A stretch of 17,275 bases of DNA from Roseiarcus sp043739325 (lineage in GTDB: Bacteria; Pseudomonadota; Alphaproteobacteria; Rhizobiales; Beijerinckiaceae): the NCBI GenBank assembly GCA_043739325.1, contig JAYUFK010000081.1:1-17275 (forward strand). Reading direction: 5' to 3'. Positions 8,476 through 17,211 of this stretch are shown here, in pieces. The notes below the pieces were generated by a model. The model searched no databases and was not told where the DNA came from. It was given only the letters and a program-made list of their open reading frames with translations. Position 1 is the first letter of the stretch, and each line of letters opens with the position of its first letter. The position numbers and the translations under genes are program-made.

Positions 8476-9864
8476 ATGATCCCGACCGCCGCGCAAGCGC
8501 AATGGCGAACCGCGCCCGACGCGCTTTTTCTGATCTTCGCGACGATTTGCGGCCTTATTCTTCTCGCCTTGATTCCGCCGCTCGCCGGCGGCAACGAGAC
8601 GTTCAATTTCCAGCGCGTCGCCGGAATCGCGGCGTTTCATCCGCTGATCGAACCGGCCGAGGTTCCCAAGGGCGTCACGCAACTGCTCGACGCCGCGCAT
8701 GCGCAGTTCTCGCCGCAAACCACGATTCCCATGCACTATACCGGCGCGCAGTTCGCGACGCTGGCCGCGATTCCGCTCAATCGCGAGACGCTGACGACCC
8801 TGAAGCCGAACGCCATCGCGGTGCTCAATCCTGTTGCCTATATCCCCCAAGTTCTCGTCTATTGGGGCGGCGAAGCGATGGGACTGCGTCCCCTCGCGCT
8901 ATTTTATCTCGGGCGGTTCGCCGGATTGAGTACGGGAATCGGCCTCACTTATCTCGCCATTCGTCGACTGCCGTACCGCCAATATGCGCTGGCCGCGATC
9001 GCCCTGCTGCCGACGATCATGTTTTCGCGCAGCACGCTTGACGCGGATCAAGTCACCAACGGGCTGGCGTTCCTGTTCGTCGCGAGCCTGTTTGCGGAAA
9101 CAGCGAAATCGGAGCCGATCAGCGGGCGCGCGATTGCAGGATTGGCATTGCTCGCCTTCGTCGTGGCGCAGTGCAAGAGCGTCTACATGGTCTTGCTGTT
9201 TCTCGCATTCGCGCTGCCCGTCGCGCGCTTTGGCTCGAGGCGTCATTGGCTGCTGGCGTGTCTGGCGATTGTCGTTCCCGGCGTGCTCGCGACGCTGGCA
9301 TGGATGGTTTCGGTCAAGCTGACCTATTTTGCCGGCATTCACTACAAGACCTGGGCCGGCGACGTCGCGCCCGACGATCAGCTCGCCGCCATGCTGCGCG
9401 ATCCTCTGAACTATGGCCAGGTGGTCTTGCGAACGCTGTTCGGTTCGCCGCTGCTGCCCGACGCTTTGCGCGGGCTTATCGGCGTGTTCGGTCCGCCCGT
9501 CGCGCTGCCGCCGATCATTTATGGGGCGCTGCTGGCGCTGTTCGGCGGCGCTGTTGCGAGTGAAGGGGCGGAGGGGCGTCCTCGCGCTTCTGCGCTTCTG
9601 CGTGCATTGGCGGTCGTGGCCTTCCTCGCCGGCGCGGGGCTGACCTTGACGCTGCTCTATATCCAATGGACCGGCGTTGGCCGCCCGATCATCCAGGGCT
9701 TCCAGGGGCGCTACCTCTACCCGCTGCTGCCGGGATTGCTTGTCTCGCTGCCGGCCAAGCCGGTCGCGATATTCGGCCTGCAGCCCTCGAAATGGCTGGC
9801 GTTGCTCGGAACGCTCGCGACTGCAAGCACCTTGTGGCTGACCTACGCGACATACTGGGCGTGA
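8476..9864 (+). CDS. DUF2142 family polytopic membrane protein
   Basis: Integral inner-membrane protein of 462 residues that I recognise as DUF2142. Members have been linked by distant similarity to polytopic glycosyltransferase-like membrane enzymes, and their biochemical role is unsettled. A first hydrophobic helix at about 15-35 is followed by the loop containing PPLAGGNETFNFQRVAG, which is characteristic of the family. A long soluble loop holding the segment around YTGAQFATLA follows, and then roughly ten further hydrophobic helices run to the C-terminus, with a short conserved patch IQGFQGRYLYPLLPGL near 410-425. GGAG at 8463-8466 lies nine bases before the ATG, supporting this start. 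It is a single gene ending two bases from a convergent gene. A role in surface polysaccharide or lipid export or modification is plausible but not shown here. Confidence 0.82.
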   Translation: MIPTAAQAQWRTAPDALFLIFATICGLILLALIPPLAGGNETFNFQRVAGIAAFHPLIEPAEVPKGVTQLLDAAHAQFSPQTTIPMHYTGAQFATLAAIPLNRETLTTLKPNAIAVLNPVAYIPQVLVYWGGEAMGLRPLALFYLGRFAGLSTGIGLTYLAIRRLPYRQYALAAIALLPTIMFSRSTLDADQVTNGLAFLFVASLFAETAKSEPISGRAIAGLALLAFVVAQCKSVYMVLLFLAFALPVARFGSRRHWLLACLAIVVPGVLATLAWMVSVKLTYFAGIHYKTWAGDVAPDDQLAAMLRDPLNYGQVVLRTLFGSPLLPDALRGLIGVFGPPVALPPIIYGALLALFGGAVASEGAEGRPRASALLRALAVVAFLAGAGLTLTLLYIQWTGVGRPIIQGFQGRYLYPLLPGLLVSLPAKPVAIFGLQPSKWLALLGTLATASTLWLTYATYWA

Positions 9865-9866
9865 AG

Positions 9867-10655
9867 TTAGCTCACGCATTCCTTGCTATCGGCGGCGGGC
9901 TTGTAGATCGGCTCGCCGATGCCGAAGAACGAACTCCAGTACGAATCCACCGCCTCGTTCGCCCTTATCGCCAGCGCGCGCTGGAATATGATGCAACGTA
10001 GCGCTTCATTGGTGCGATAGACAGCATCGAGCCGCTGGTAAGAATGCGTGACGAGCGCCTTGCGCGCCACGTCATCGAGCTTTGGCGGGGCGCCGCTCTG
10101 CGTGTCCAGGACTTTCTCGAGATCGTCCTTGGTCAGCGCGTTGCAATGATTGACCAGCTCCAGCGCAACGCGCGCCGAACTGGCGTCGATTCCCGACGAA
10201 GCGCCGGGACCGAAGGCGTAGCTGTCGCAGTTGAACGGCCAGACCGCTTTCAGCGGTTCGCGGTAGTCCACGCCGAACGGCGTATCGACGTAAAACGCGA
10301 CGTCGCGCGCGACATTGGTGTAACGGATCGCCCAGTCGCGTTCGGCGACGGCGAATTCGTCGCGTGCGCCTTTCCATTCGTCGGCGGAAACGTCGTGTTC
10401 GACCACGCGCGTCATGCGATACGTCGCGTGCCAGCGGGAGTTGATGAGATCGGACGCGCCTTGATAGGCGGCGAGCGCGTTCTGCACGTCCTTGTCGATC
10501 TTGGCGACGCGGTTCTGCCAGGCCCAGCCGCGCTGCTGGATCCAGGTCGTCACGGTGCCGCCCAGCACGCCAGTGAGTATGAACCCGAGCAAGGCGATGA
10601 TGACTTTCTCGCGGAACGAATCGGGGGTGGGCGCGGTGACGGCTTTTAGCGACAT
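9867..10655 (-). CDS. Membrane-anchored protein of unknown family
   Basis: I do not recognise a family. The 262-residue protein starts with a short polar N-terminus, then one clear hydrophobic segment at about 18-40 (IIALLGFILTGVLGGTV), and then a predominantly helical, charged domain with no further membrane segment. Positively charged residues lie on both sides of the segment, so topology is unsure. Four cysteines are scattered (FNCDSY, NHCN, RCII, KECV), which could pair if the domain is periplasmic. Aromatic residues are unusually frequent (for example RGWAW, DEWKG, VWPFNCDSY, YWSSFF). There is no good ribosome binding site before the ATG at 10655. The gene is monocistronic, ends two bases from the convergent DUF2142 gene and diverges from cydA, so it may share a control region with the oxidase. 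Codon character looks normal for the window, supporting a real gene. Confidence 0.75.
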   Translation of the reverse strand: MSLKAVTAPTPDSFREKVIIALLGFILTGVLGGTVTTWIQQRGWAWQNRVAKIDKDVQNALAAYQGASDLINSRWHATYRMTRVVEHDVSADEWKGARDEFAVAERDWAIRYTNVARDVAFYVDTPFGVDYREPLKAVWPFNCDSYAFGPGASSGIDASSARVALELVNHCNALTKDDLEKVLDTQSGAPPKLDDVARKALVTHSYQRLDAVYRTNEALRCIIFQRALAIRANEAVDSYWSSFFGIGEPIYKPAADSKECVS

Positions 10656-10769
10656 GCGGCGAATCTCGTTTCAAGGAGGGACGACCAATCAATCGGCGAC
10701 TTAGGGCTATTTGAAGGCGTTTCTCCGCGACAGCATGACTCGTATTCGACGGCACCTAAAGGCGCTATT

Positions 10770-10798
10770 TTGCCGTGCCCGTCCGATAGACGTATAGA
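10770..10798 (+). promoter_or_regulatory. Candidate sigma-70-type promoter for cydAB
   Basis: TTGCCG at 10770-10775 and TATAGA at 10793-10798 are separated by 17 bases, the ideal spacing for a housekeeping promoter. The predicted start of transcription near 10805 gives a leader of about 80 bases before cydA. A 12-base dyad, CGTAT-AG-ATACG at 10791-10802, overlaps the -10 element and could be a repressor site. I saw no clear FNR-type TTGAT-N4-ATCAA box. This is a pattern match by eye, without experimental support. Confidence 0.4.
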
Positions 10799-10867
10799 TA
10801 CGATCAGGTCAAACCGCATTTATCCCTAGGCGTGCAAACGCAGGATTTCGTTTTCAGGAGCATCCAG

Positions 10868-10888
10868 ATGGTCGGCAGGCTGAAATGA
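10868..10888 (+). CDS. Six-codon upstream ORF overlapping the cydA start
   Basis: A minimal reading frame encodes MVGRLK and stops with TGA at 10886-10888, overlapping the cydA ATG (10885-10887) as ATGA. The only strong Shine-Dalgarno sequence in the leader, AGGAG at 10856-10860, sits seven bases before this ATG but 24 bases before the cydA ATG. Ribosomes are therefore better placed to initiate here and reach cydA by termination-reinitiation. The reading frame and spacing are seen directly; translational coupling is inference. The peptide is too short to judge by composition. Confidence 0.35.
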   Translation: MVGRLK

Positions 10889-12285
10889 CGCTCGATCCCG
10901 TCATCCTCTCGCGACTTCAGTTCGCGTGGCTGATCGGCTGGCACATTCTGCTGCCCGCTTTCACTGTCGGGATCGCATCGTACATCGCGTTCGTCGAGGG
11001 TCTATATTTCGTCACCGGGCGCGACATTTACTTTCGCATCTCCGCCTTCTGGACAAAGATCTTTTCCGTTTCTTTCGGCATGGGCGTCGTCTCCGGCATC
11101 ATCATGCCCTTCCAGTTCGGCACCAACTGGAGCCGCTTTTCCGATGCGACGGCCAACATCATTTCGCCAATGCTGGCCTATGAGGGTCTGACGGCGTTCT
11201 TCCTCGAATCGACTTTTCTCGGCGTCCTGTTGTTCGGGCGCAAACTCGTGCCGCGCTGGGTGCATTTCTTCGCGGCGCTGATGGTGGCGTTCGGCACTTT
11301 GATGTCGTCGTTCTGGATTCTGGCGACCAACAGCTGGATGCAGACGCCAGCCGGTTACGAACTCATCGACGGACGATTCTATCCGCGCGACTGGTTCGAG
11401 ATCATTTTTAATCCGTCCTTCCCCTATCGATTGCTGCACACCGTCGTTGGCTTCTATGTCACCACAGGCTTTGTGGTGATCGCCGTCGCCGCCTATTTGA
11501 TCCGATCGCAACGCTCGCCCGCGGCAGGCCGCGTGATGCTGTCGACAACGCTGTGGGTGCTGCTGGCGCTCGTGCCGTTGCAGATTGTGTTGGGCGACTT
11601 TCATGGCTTGAACACGCTGGGCTATCAGCCGACTAAACTCGCCGCGATCGAAGCGCGCTGGGAAACCGGGCAGCGCGTGCCCCTGACGCTTTTCGCCATC
11701 CCGGAGCAAGCTCGGGAAGTTAATGATTACAGCATCGATGTGCCGGTGCTGGGGAGCCTGATTCTCACGCATGAGCTGAACGGAACTGTTCGCGGCTTGA
11801 AGGATGTTCCAGCCGATCAGCGCCCGCCCGTCGCAATTGTGTTCTTCGCCTTCCGGATCATGGTCGGCATCGGCTTTATCATGCTCGCGATCGTCGTTGC
11901 CGGGGCGTGGCTGCGCTGGCGCGGCTCGCTCGATGAAAATCCCCTGTTCCTTAAAACTTGCCAATACGCCGCGCCGCTCGGATTCATCGCGGTGCTGGCC
12001 GGGTGGACGGTGACGGAAACCGGGCGCCAGCCCTGGGTGGTCTATGGATTGATGCGCACCGCCGATTCCGTTGCGCCGTCGCTGACGGGTTCCGACGTTT
12101 TGCTCACGCTCTCCGGCTATGTCCTCGCCTACCTCATCATGTTCCCGGCCGGGATCCTGTTGATGGCGCGCATCATTAAGCGCGGCGTGGCGGCGCCTGA
12201 TGACCACGACGACCGCGTCGAAAGCGGCCGCGCGCAATCACCGATTCTGGCGGCCGCCGCGGGCTCAACGGAGGCCGCGCCATGA
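10885..12285 (+). CDS. cydA: Cytochrome bd-type quinol oxidase subunit I (CIO-like)
   Basis: Large haem-bearing subunit of the bd oxidase, which oxidises quinol and reduces oxygen to water at the cytoplasmic membrane without proton pumping. The haem ligands align well with E. coli: His20 (GWHILLP), Glu100 and Glu108 (YEGLTAFFLES) and His185 (RLLHTVVGF). The conserved quinol-site stretch GWTVTETGRQPW is at 373-384. At 466 residues the protein lacks the long Q-loop insertion of the roughly 520-residue E. coli CydA, so it is the short-loop, cyanide-insensitive-oxidase type, for which the names cioA and cydA are both used. About nine membrane helices are visible. No strong ribosome binding site lies at normal distance from the ATG at 10885; the nearest serves the six-codon upstream frame. 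Its stop overlaps the cydB start. Confidence 0.96.
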   Translation: MTLDPVILSRLQFAWLIGWHILLPAFTVGIASYIAFVEGLYFVTGRDIYFRISAFWTKIFSVSFGMGVVSGIIMPFQFGTNWSRFSDATANIISPMLAYEGLTAFFLESTFLGVLLFGRKLVPRWVHFFAALMVAFGTLMSSFWILATNSWMQTPAGYELIDGRFYPRDWFEIIFNPSFPYRLLHTVVGFYVTTGFVVIAVAAYLIRSQRSPAAGRVMLSTTLWVLLALVPLQIVLGDFHGLNTLGYQPTKLAAIEARWETGQRVPLTLFAIPEQAREVNDYSIDVPVLGSLILTHELNGTVRGLKDVPADQRPPVAIVFFAFRIMVGIGFIMLAIVVAGAWLRWRGSLDENPLFLKTCQYAAPLGFIAVLAGWTVTETGRQPWVVYGLMRTADSVAPSLTGSDVLLTLSGYVLAYLIMFPAGILLMARIIKRGVAAPDDHDDRVESGRAQSPILAAAAGSTEAAP

Positions 12286-13295
12286 CTGCGATGACGCTCG
12301 ATCTCGTGCCGATCTGGACGCTGATTCTGGGTCTGGGCGTCTTGTTGTATGTCGTACTCGACGGCTTCGATCTGGGCGTCGGTATACTGTTCGGCCTGGC
12401 GCCCGACACCGCTACGCGCAACCTCATCATGAACTCGATCGCGCCGATCTGGGATGGCAACGAGACCTGGTTGATCCTTGGCAGCGTCGGGCTATTCGCG
12501 GCGTTCCCGCTGGCCTTCGCCATCATCATTCCCGCGGTTTATTTCCCTATTGCAGCGATGCTGATGGCGCTGGTGTTTCGCGGCGTGGCGTTCGAATTTC
12601 GCTATCGCGACGCCGAGCACAAAACGTTCTGGGACCACGGATTCTCTTACGGCTCCATCGTCGCGACTTTCATGCAGGGCATCGTGCTTGGCGCCTTCAT
12701 CCAGGGCTTCCAGGTCGAGGGACGCCATTTCAGCGGATCGAGCTGGGATTGCTTCACGCCGTTCACGTTGCTGACGGGTCTGGCGCTGATCTGCGGCTAT
12801 GGCTTGTTGGGCGCTGGGTGGTTGGTGATGAAGACCAATGGCGTGCTGCAAGCGACGATGCGGCGCTACGGCTTGATCTGCCTTGCCGGCACATGCCTCG
12901 CGCTTGCGGCAGTCAGTATATGGACGCCGTTGGCGAACGCCGACATCGCGGCGCGCTGGTTCGCCTGGCCCAATATCGCGTTGCTCGCGCCGGTCCCGGC
13001 AATCGCCGGCCTCTTCGCTTTGTGGGCGGGGCGGGCGCTCGCGAGCGACGGAGAGACCGCGCCGTTCTTCGCCTCGATCGGCTTGTTCGTCATGTCCTAT
13101 ATCGGCATCGCCATCAGCCTTTGGCCGATGATCGTGCCACACCGCTACTCGCTGTGGGAAGCGGCGTCGACGCCCAATACGCAGGCGTTCCTGCTGATCG
13201 GAACCTTGACGCTTCTGCCGGTCATTCTCGTCTACACGGGCTGGTCGTACTGGGTGTTTCGCGGCAAGGTGCGGGGCGATATCGGCTATCACTAG
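12282..13295 (+). CDS. cydB: Cytochrome bd-type quinol oxidase subunit II (CIO-like)
   Basis: Second structural subunit of the bd oxidase, 337 residues, forming a pseudo-symmetric partner of CydA in the membrane. The N-terminus shows the family signature: a first helix followed by LDGFDLGVGILFGL (about 24-37) and then NSIAPIWDGNETWLI (about 50-64). Eight or nine hydrophobic helices follow to the conserved C-terminal stretch with SYWVFRGKV. Its ATG overlaps the cydA stop as ATGA at 12282-12285, so the two are cotranscribed and probably translationally coupled, which suits a 1:1 heterodimer. No cydX-like small subunit gene fits in the 27 bases before the convergent gene, as is usual for the CIO type. 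No assembly genes (cydDC) are in the window. Confidence 0.95.
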   Translation: MTAMTLDLVPIWTLILGLGVLLYVVLDGFDLGVGILFGLAPDTATRNLIMNSIAPIWDGNETWLILGSVGLFAAFPLAFAIIIPAVYFPIAAMLMALVFRGVAFEFRYRDAEHKTFWDHGFSYGSIVATFMQGIVLGAFIQGFQVEGRHFSGSSWDCFTPFTLLTGLALICGYGLLGAGWLVMKTNGVLQATMRRYGLICLAGTCLALAAVSIWTPLANADIAARWFAWPNIALLAPVPAIAGLFALWAGRALASDGETAPFFASIGLFVMSYIGIAISLWPMIVPHRYSLWEAASTPNTQAFLLIGTLTLLPVILVYTGWSYWVFRGKVRGDIGYH

Positions 13296-13322
13296 GCGCG
13301 TATTCTTGCGTCCATGAGGCGG

Positions 13323-13727
13323 CTAAACCTTTTCCTTCACCGCTTTCGTTGCGGCCAGCGCGACTTCGCCGTCGCGGATCATCAGGAACTTACCCGACCA
13401 GTTGCCGGGAATCGTCCACGTACCCTCGATTTCGGTTCCCTCCGCATTGACCGCGCCTTCGTAGGCAACACTGTCATAGGCGCGAAGCGTTGCGTTGTAG
13501 AGCTTGAGGAACCGCACAGCGGAACCGGTACGTCGCCCTTGCACAGTGGCGGTGAGCGTGCGGCCGAGCAATTCGCGCCGCGTCGCAACTTCCTCGGTCG
13601 ACCCGGTGAGCCACGACCCGTCCTCGACGAGATTGGCTGAAAAAGGCACGGGGGCGCGGTTTGTCGGGTAGCTGTAAAGCCCGCGCCAGAAACCGGTCAG
13701 GTTGAATTCGCCGCCTGAAATTTTCAT
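13323..13727 (-). CDS. Small conserved-looking hypothetical protein
   Basis: I do not recognise a named family. The 134-residue protein has no signal peptide or membrane segment. It alternates short polar and hydrophobic stretches with many Gly, Thr and aromatic residues (FNLTGFWRGLYSYP, GSWLTGSTEE, GTEIEGTWTIPGNWSGKF), a pattern typical of an all-beta barrel or sandwich. The motif G-x-W-x-(I/L) occurs twice, and the whole resembles small cytoplasmic lipocalin-like domains, though this is only an impression. The ATG at 13727 has no clear ribosome binding site. It stands alone between cydB, on which it converges with a 27-base gap, and the thiamine operon leader. Charged residues at the C-terminus (TKAVKEKV) end the protein naturally, with no sign of truncation. 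Confidence 0.7.
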   Translation of the reverse strand: MKISGGEFNLTGFWRGLYSYPTNRAPVPFSANLVEDGSWLTGSTEEVATRRELLGRTLTATVQGRRTGSAVRFLKLYNATLRAYDSVAYEGAVNAEGTEIEGTWTIPGNWSGKFLMIRDGEVALAATKAVKEKV

Positions 13728-13837
13728 GCCGAACCGCTTGCGTCGTCAGGGTAAGGGGGCTCGCTCGACGACGATTTCTACGCGCGCGACCCTGAAAAAA
13801 GGCTTACCAGACATGCGCCGCCGGCATCAGATTTCAA

Positions 13838-13866
13838 TTGACTTGCCTGCGTGGTTGGCTCAGTTT
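13838..13866 (+). promoter_or_regulatory. Candidate promoter of the thiamine operon
   Basis: TTGACT at 13838-13843 is a near-consensus -35 element. At 17 bases spacing follows CAGTTT (13861-13866), a poor -10 element. Transcription from here would begin at about 13873, exactly where the first stem of the riboswitch starts, which is the main reason for proposing it. The assignment is a pattern match only. Confidence 0.35.
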
Positions 13867-13873
13867 CCGCCGA

Positions 13874-13957
13874 CTCGAGGGGCGCCTGAAATGGCTGAGA
13901 CGGCTTGAAGCTGGACCCTTTGAACCTGATCCGGGTCATGCCGGCGAAGGGACGAGG
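13874..13957 (+). promoter_or_regulatory. TPP riboswitch (THI element) upstream of thiC
   Basis: Thiamine-pyrophosphate-sensing aptamer in the thiC leader. The conserved blocks are all visible: GGGGCGCC at 13879-13886, GGCTGAGA at 13893-13900, ACCCTTTGAACCTGATCCGGG at about 13915-13935 and GCCGGCGAAGGGA at 13940-13952. The closing stem CTCG (13874-13877) pairs with CGAG (13953-13956). After the aptamer, some 80 bases lead to the GTG start. I see no U-run behind a hairpin, so control of translation initiation is more likely than transcription termination, as is common for proteobacterial thiC; that part is inference. Confidence 0.95.
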
Positions 13958-14036
13958 TTCGGGTTCCCGCATTCTAGCGCCGCCCGCCTTCCCCCTTAAG
14001 CCCGGCCAAGGACCCGTCGCGAGCGGAGGATTGCAC

Positions 14037-15869
<1,833 letters not shown>

Positions 15870-15877
15870 GAGTCAGT

Positions 15878-15992
15878 CCCCTCTCCCCGTACACGGGGAG
15901 AGGGTTAGGGTGAGGGGCTTCGCCACTTTCTCCCGAAGGGTCGGCGCTGCCCCTCACCCCGGCCCTCTCGCCGTTCCACGGGGAGAGGGGGC
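15878..15992. repeat. Bipartite inverted-repeat element between thiC and thiO
   Basis: Two hairpins in mirror arrangement fill the thiC-thiO gap. The left one has an 11-base perfect stem (15879-15889 with 15894-15904; loop TACA). The right one (15963-15973 with 15979-15989) has the same arm sequence with one G-G mismatch. Each carries an outer tail, and these tails are also complementary: GGGTGAGGGGC at 15908-15918 pairs with 15949-15959. The C-rich CCCCTCTCCCCG/CGGGGAGAGGG theme is frequent as a dispersed intergenic repeat in Hyphomicrobiales. The right arm's GGAG serves as the thiO ribosome binding site. Confidence 0.8.
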
Positions 15993-16988
15993 ATGACCCG
16001 CGTCACCATCCTCGGCGCCGGCGTCGCCGGGCTGACGGCGGCGCTCGAACTTTCCGAGCGCGGCGCCGAGGTGCGCGTCGTTGAGCGCGCGGCGCGGCTT
16101 GGCGAGAGCGCCTGCTCGTGGTGCGCGGGCGGCATGCTGGCGCCTTGGTGCGAGGGCGAGAGCGCGCCGGCGCAAGTTGTCGAGCTTGGCGCGCTGGCGC
16201 TGGACTGGTGGGCGCGGCGCGTTCCCGGCGTGCGGCGCAACGGCACGCTGGTTGTCGCCGCGCCGCGCGATGCGGGCGAGATCGATCGCTTCGCCCAGCG
16301 CACGCAACGCTGGCGACGCGTCGATGAGGCGGGCGTCGCGGCCCTGGAGCCCGATCTGGCGGGGCGCTTTCGCAGCGGACTGTTCTATGCCGAGGAGGGG
16401 CACCTCGACCCGCGCGTCGCGCTCGGCGCCTTGCGCGATTCGCTGGCGGCGCGCGGCGTGCAAATTGAGTACGGCGTCGATGGAACGACTGCGGCGGAGG
16501 GCGCCGTGCTGGATTGCCGGGGCTTTGCCGCCCGCGATGTGCTGAGCGACCTGCGCGGCGTGCGCGGCGAAATGCTGATCCTGCGCACGCGCGAGATCGC
16601 GCTGTCGCGCCCCGTGCGCTTCCTGCATCCGCGCATCCCGCTCTACGTCACGCCGCGCGCCGACGGCCTGTTCATGGTCGGCGCGACGATGATCGAAAGC
16701 TCAGGCAAAGGCGGCGTGACCACCCGTTCGGCGATCGAACTGCTGAGCGCCGCCTACGCGCTGCATCCGGCGTTCGGCGAGGCGGAGATTGTCGAAATGC
16801 GCGCCGACGTGCGGCCGGCGTTTCCCGATAATCTGCCGCGCTTGATGCGACGCGACGCCGTTTGGCATCTCAATGGTTTTTACCGGCACGGGTTCTTGCT
16901 GTCGCCGGCATTTGCGCAGAGGGCGGCGGAGGCCATAGTGAAGGGCCACGCGGAACACGAGCGAACTGTCGTTATGGCGTGTGGCTGA
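15993..16988 (+). CDS. thiO: FAD-dependent glycine oxidase-type ThiO
   Basis: Flavin amino-acid oxidase of the DAO family; in this context it oxidises glycine to the imine (dehydroglycine) used by thiazole synthase. The Rossmann FAD motif GAGVAG is at 8-13 and the second-strand Glu of VVERA near 30. SCSWCAGGMLAPW near 41-52 corresponds to the substrate-side A-GGM(L/I)-P region of ThiO. The C-terminal stretch RPAFPDNLPRL followed by NGFYRHGFLLSPA is the typical end of the family. At 331 residues it is slightly short but complete. The ATG at 15993 has GGAG seven bases upstream, lying inside the repeat element's right hairpin stem. It follows thiC on the same strand and precedes thiS, supporting the assignment strongly. 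Confidence 0.93.
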   Translation: MTRVTILGAGVAGLTAALELSERGAEVRVVERAARLGESACSWCAGGMLAPWCEGESAPAQVVELGALALDWWARRVPGVRRNGTLVVAAPRDAGEIDRFAQRTQRWRRVDEAGVAALEPDLAGRFRSGLFYAEEGHLDPRVALGALRDSLAARGVQIEYGVDGTTAAEGAVLDCRGFAARDVLSDLRGVRGEMLILRTREIALSRPVRFLHPRIPLYVTPRADGLFMVGATMIESSGKGGVTTRSAIELLSAAYALHPAFGEAEIVEMRADVRPAFPDNLPRLMRRDAVWHLNGFYRHGFLLSPAFAQRAAEAIVKGHAEHERTVVMACG

Positions 16989-17058
16989 CCAAAGCGCCGT
17001 TCTGGCAATGTCGCTTCAGATCAGGTGGGAGCTGTCGAAAATTGAAGAATTGCAATCG

Positions 17059-17176
17059 CGTCATTGCGAGCAAAGCGAAGCAATCCAGACTTGGGGGACA
17101 GGTCGGGTCTTCGACGAAACGGGTCGCGCGCTCCGTCCCCTTCGTCTGGATTGCTTCGCTGTCGCTCGCAATGACG
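17059..17176. repeat. Long palindromic repeat between thiO and thiS
   Basis: Left arm 17059-17090 and right arm 17144-17176 are inverted copies of about 32 bases, matching except for a one-base bulge and a mismatch in the middle. The arms carry the core CGTCATTGCGAGC...GAAGCAATCCAG, which I know as a widely dispersed intergenic palindrome in many proteobacterial genomes. Inside, GGGGAC at 17094-17099 pairs with GTCCCC at 17135-17140, extending the hairpin. No transposase is present, so it is a non-autonomous, MITE- or REP-like element. Confidence 0.85.
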
Positions 17177-17211
17177 GCCGGCGCGCTTCGTGCGGTTCGC
17201 GCGAGGGCCGC

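Noticed and set aside
8175..8606. Open frame of 143 codons on the minus strand across the divergent intergenic region
   Set aside because: It overlaps the start of the DUF2142 gene and its ribosome binding site, lies over likely promoters, and its product has no recognisable domain; composition looks like a chance frame.
11002..12237. 411-codon minus-strand frame opposite cydA
   Set aside because: Antisense to an unambiguous CydA with all haem ligands; product is His/Asp/Arg-rich and non-domain-like.
13296..13322. Possible cydX small-subunit gene after cydB
   Set aside because: Only 27 bases separate cydB from the convergent gene, with no suitable start or frame; short-loop CIO-type oxidases generally lack cydX.
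15878..15992. Reading the paired hairpins as a CRISPR or a simple transcription terminator
   Set aside because: There are only two units in mirror orientation with no regular spacers, and no U-run follows either stem; the operon continues into thiO.
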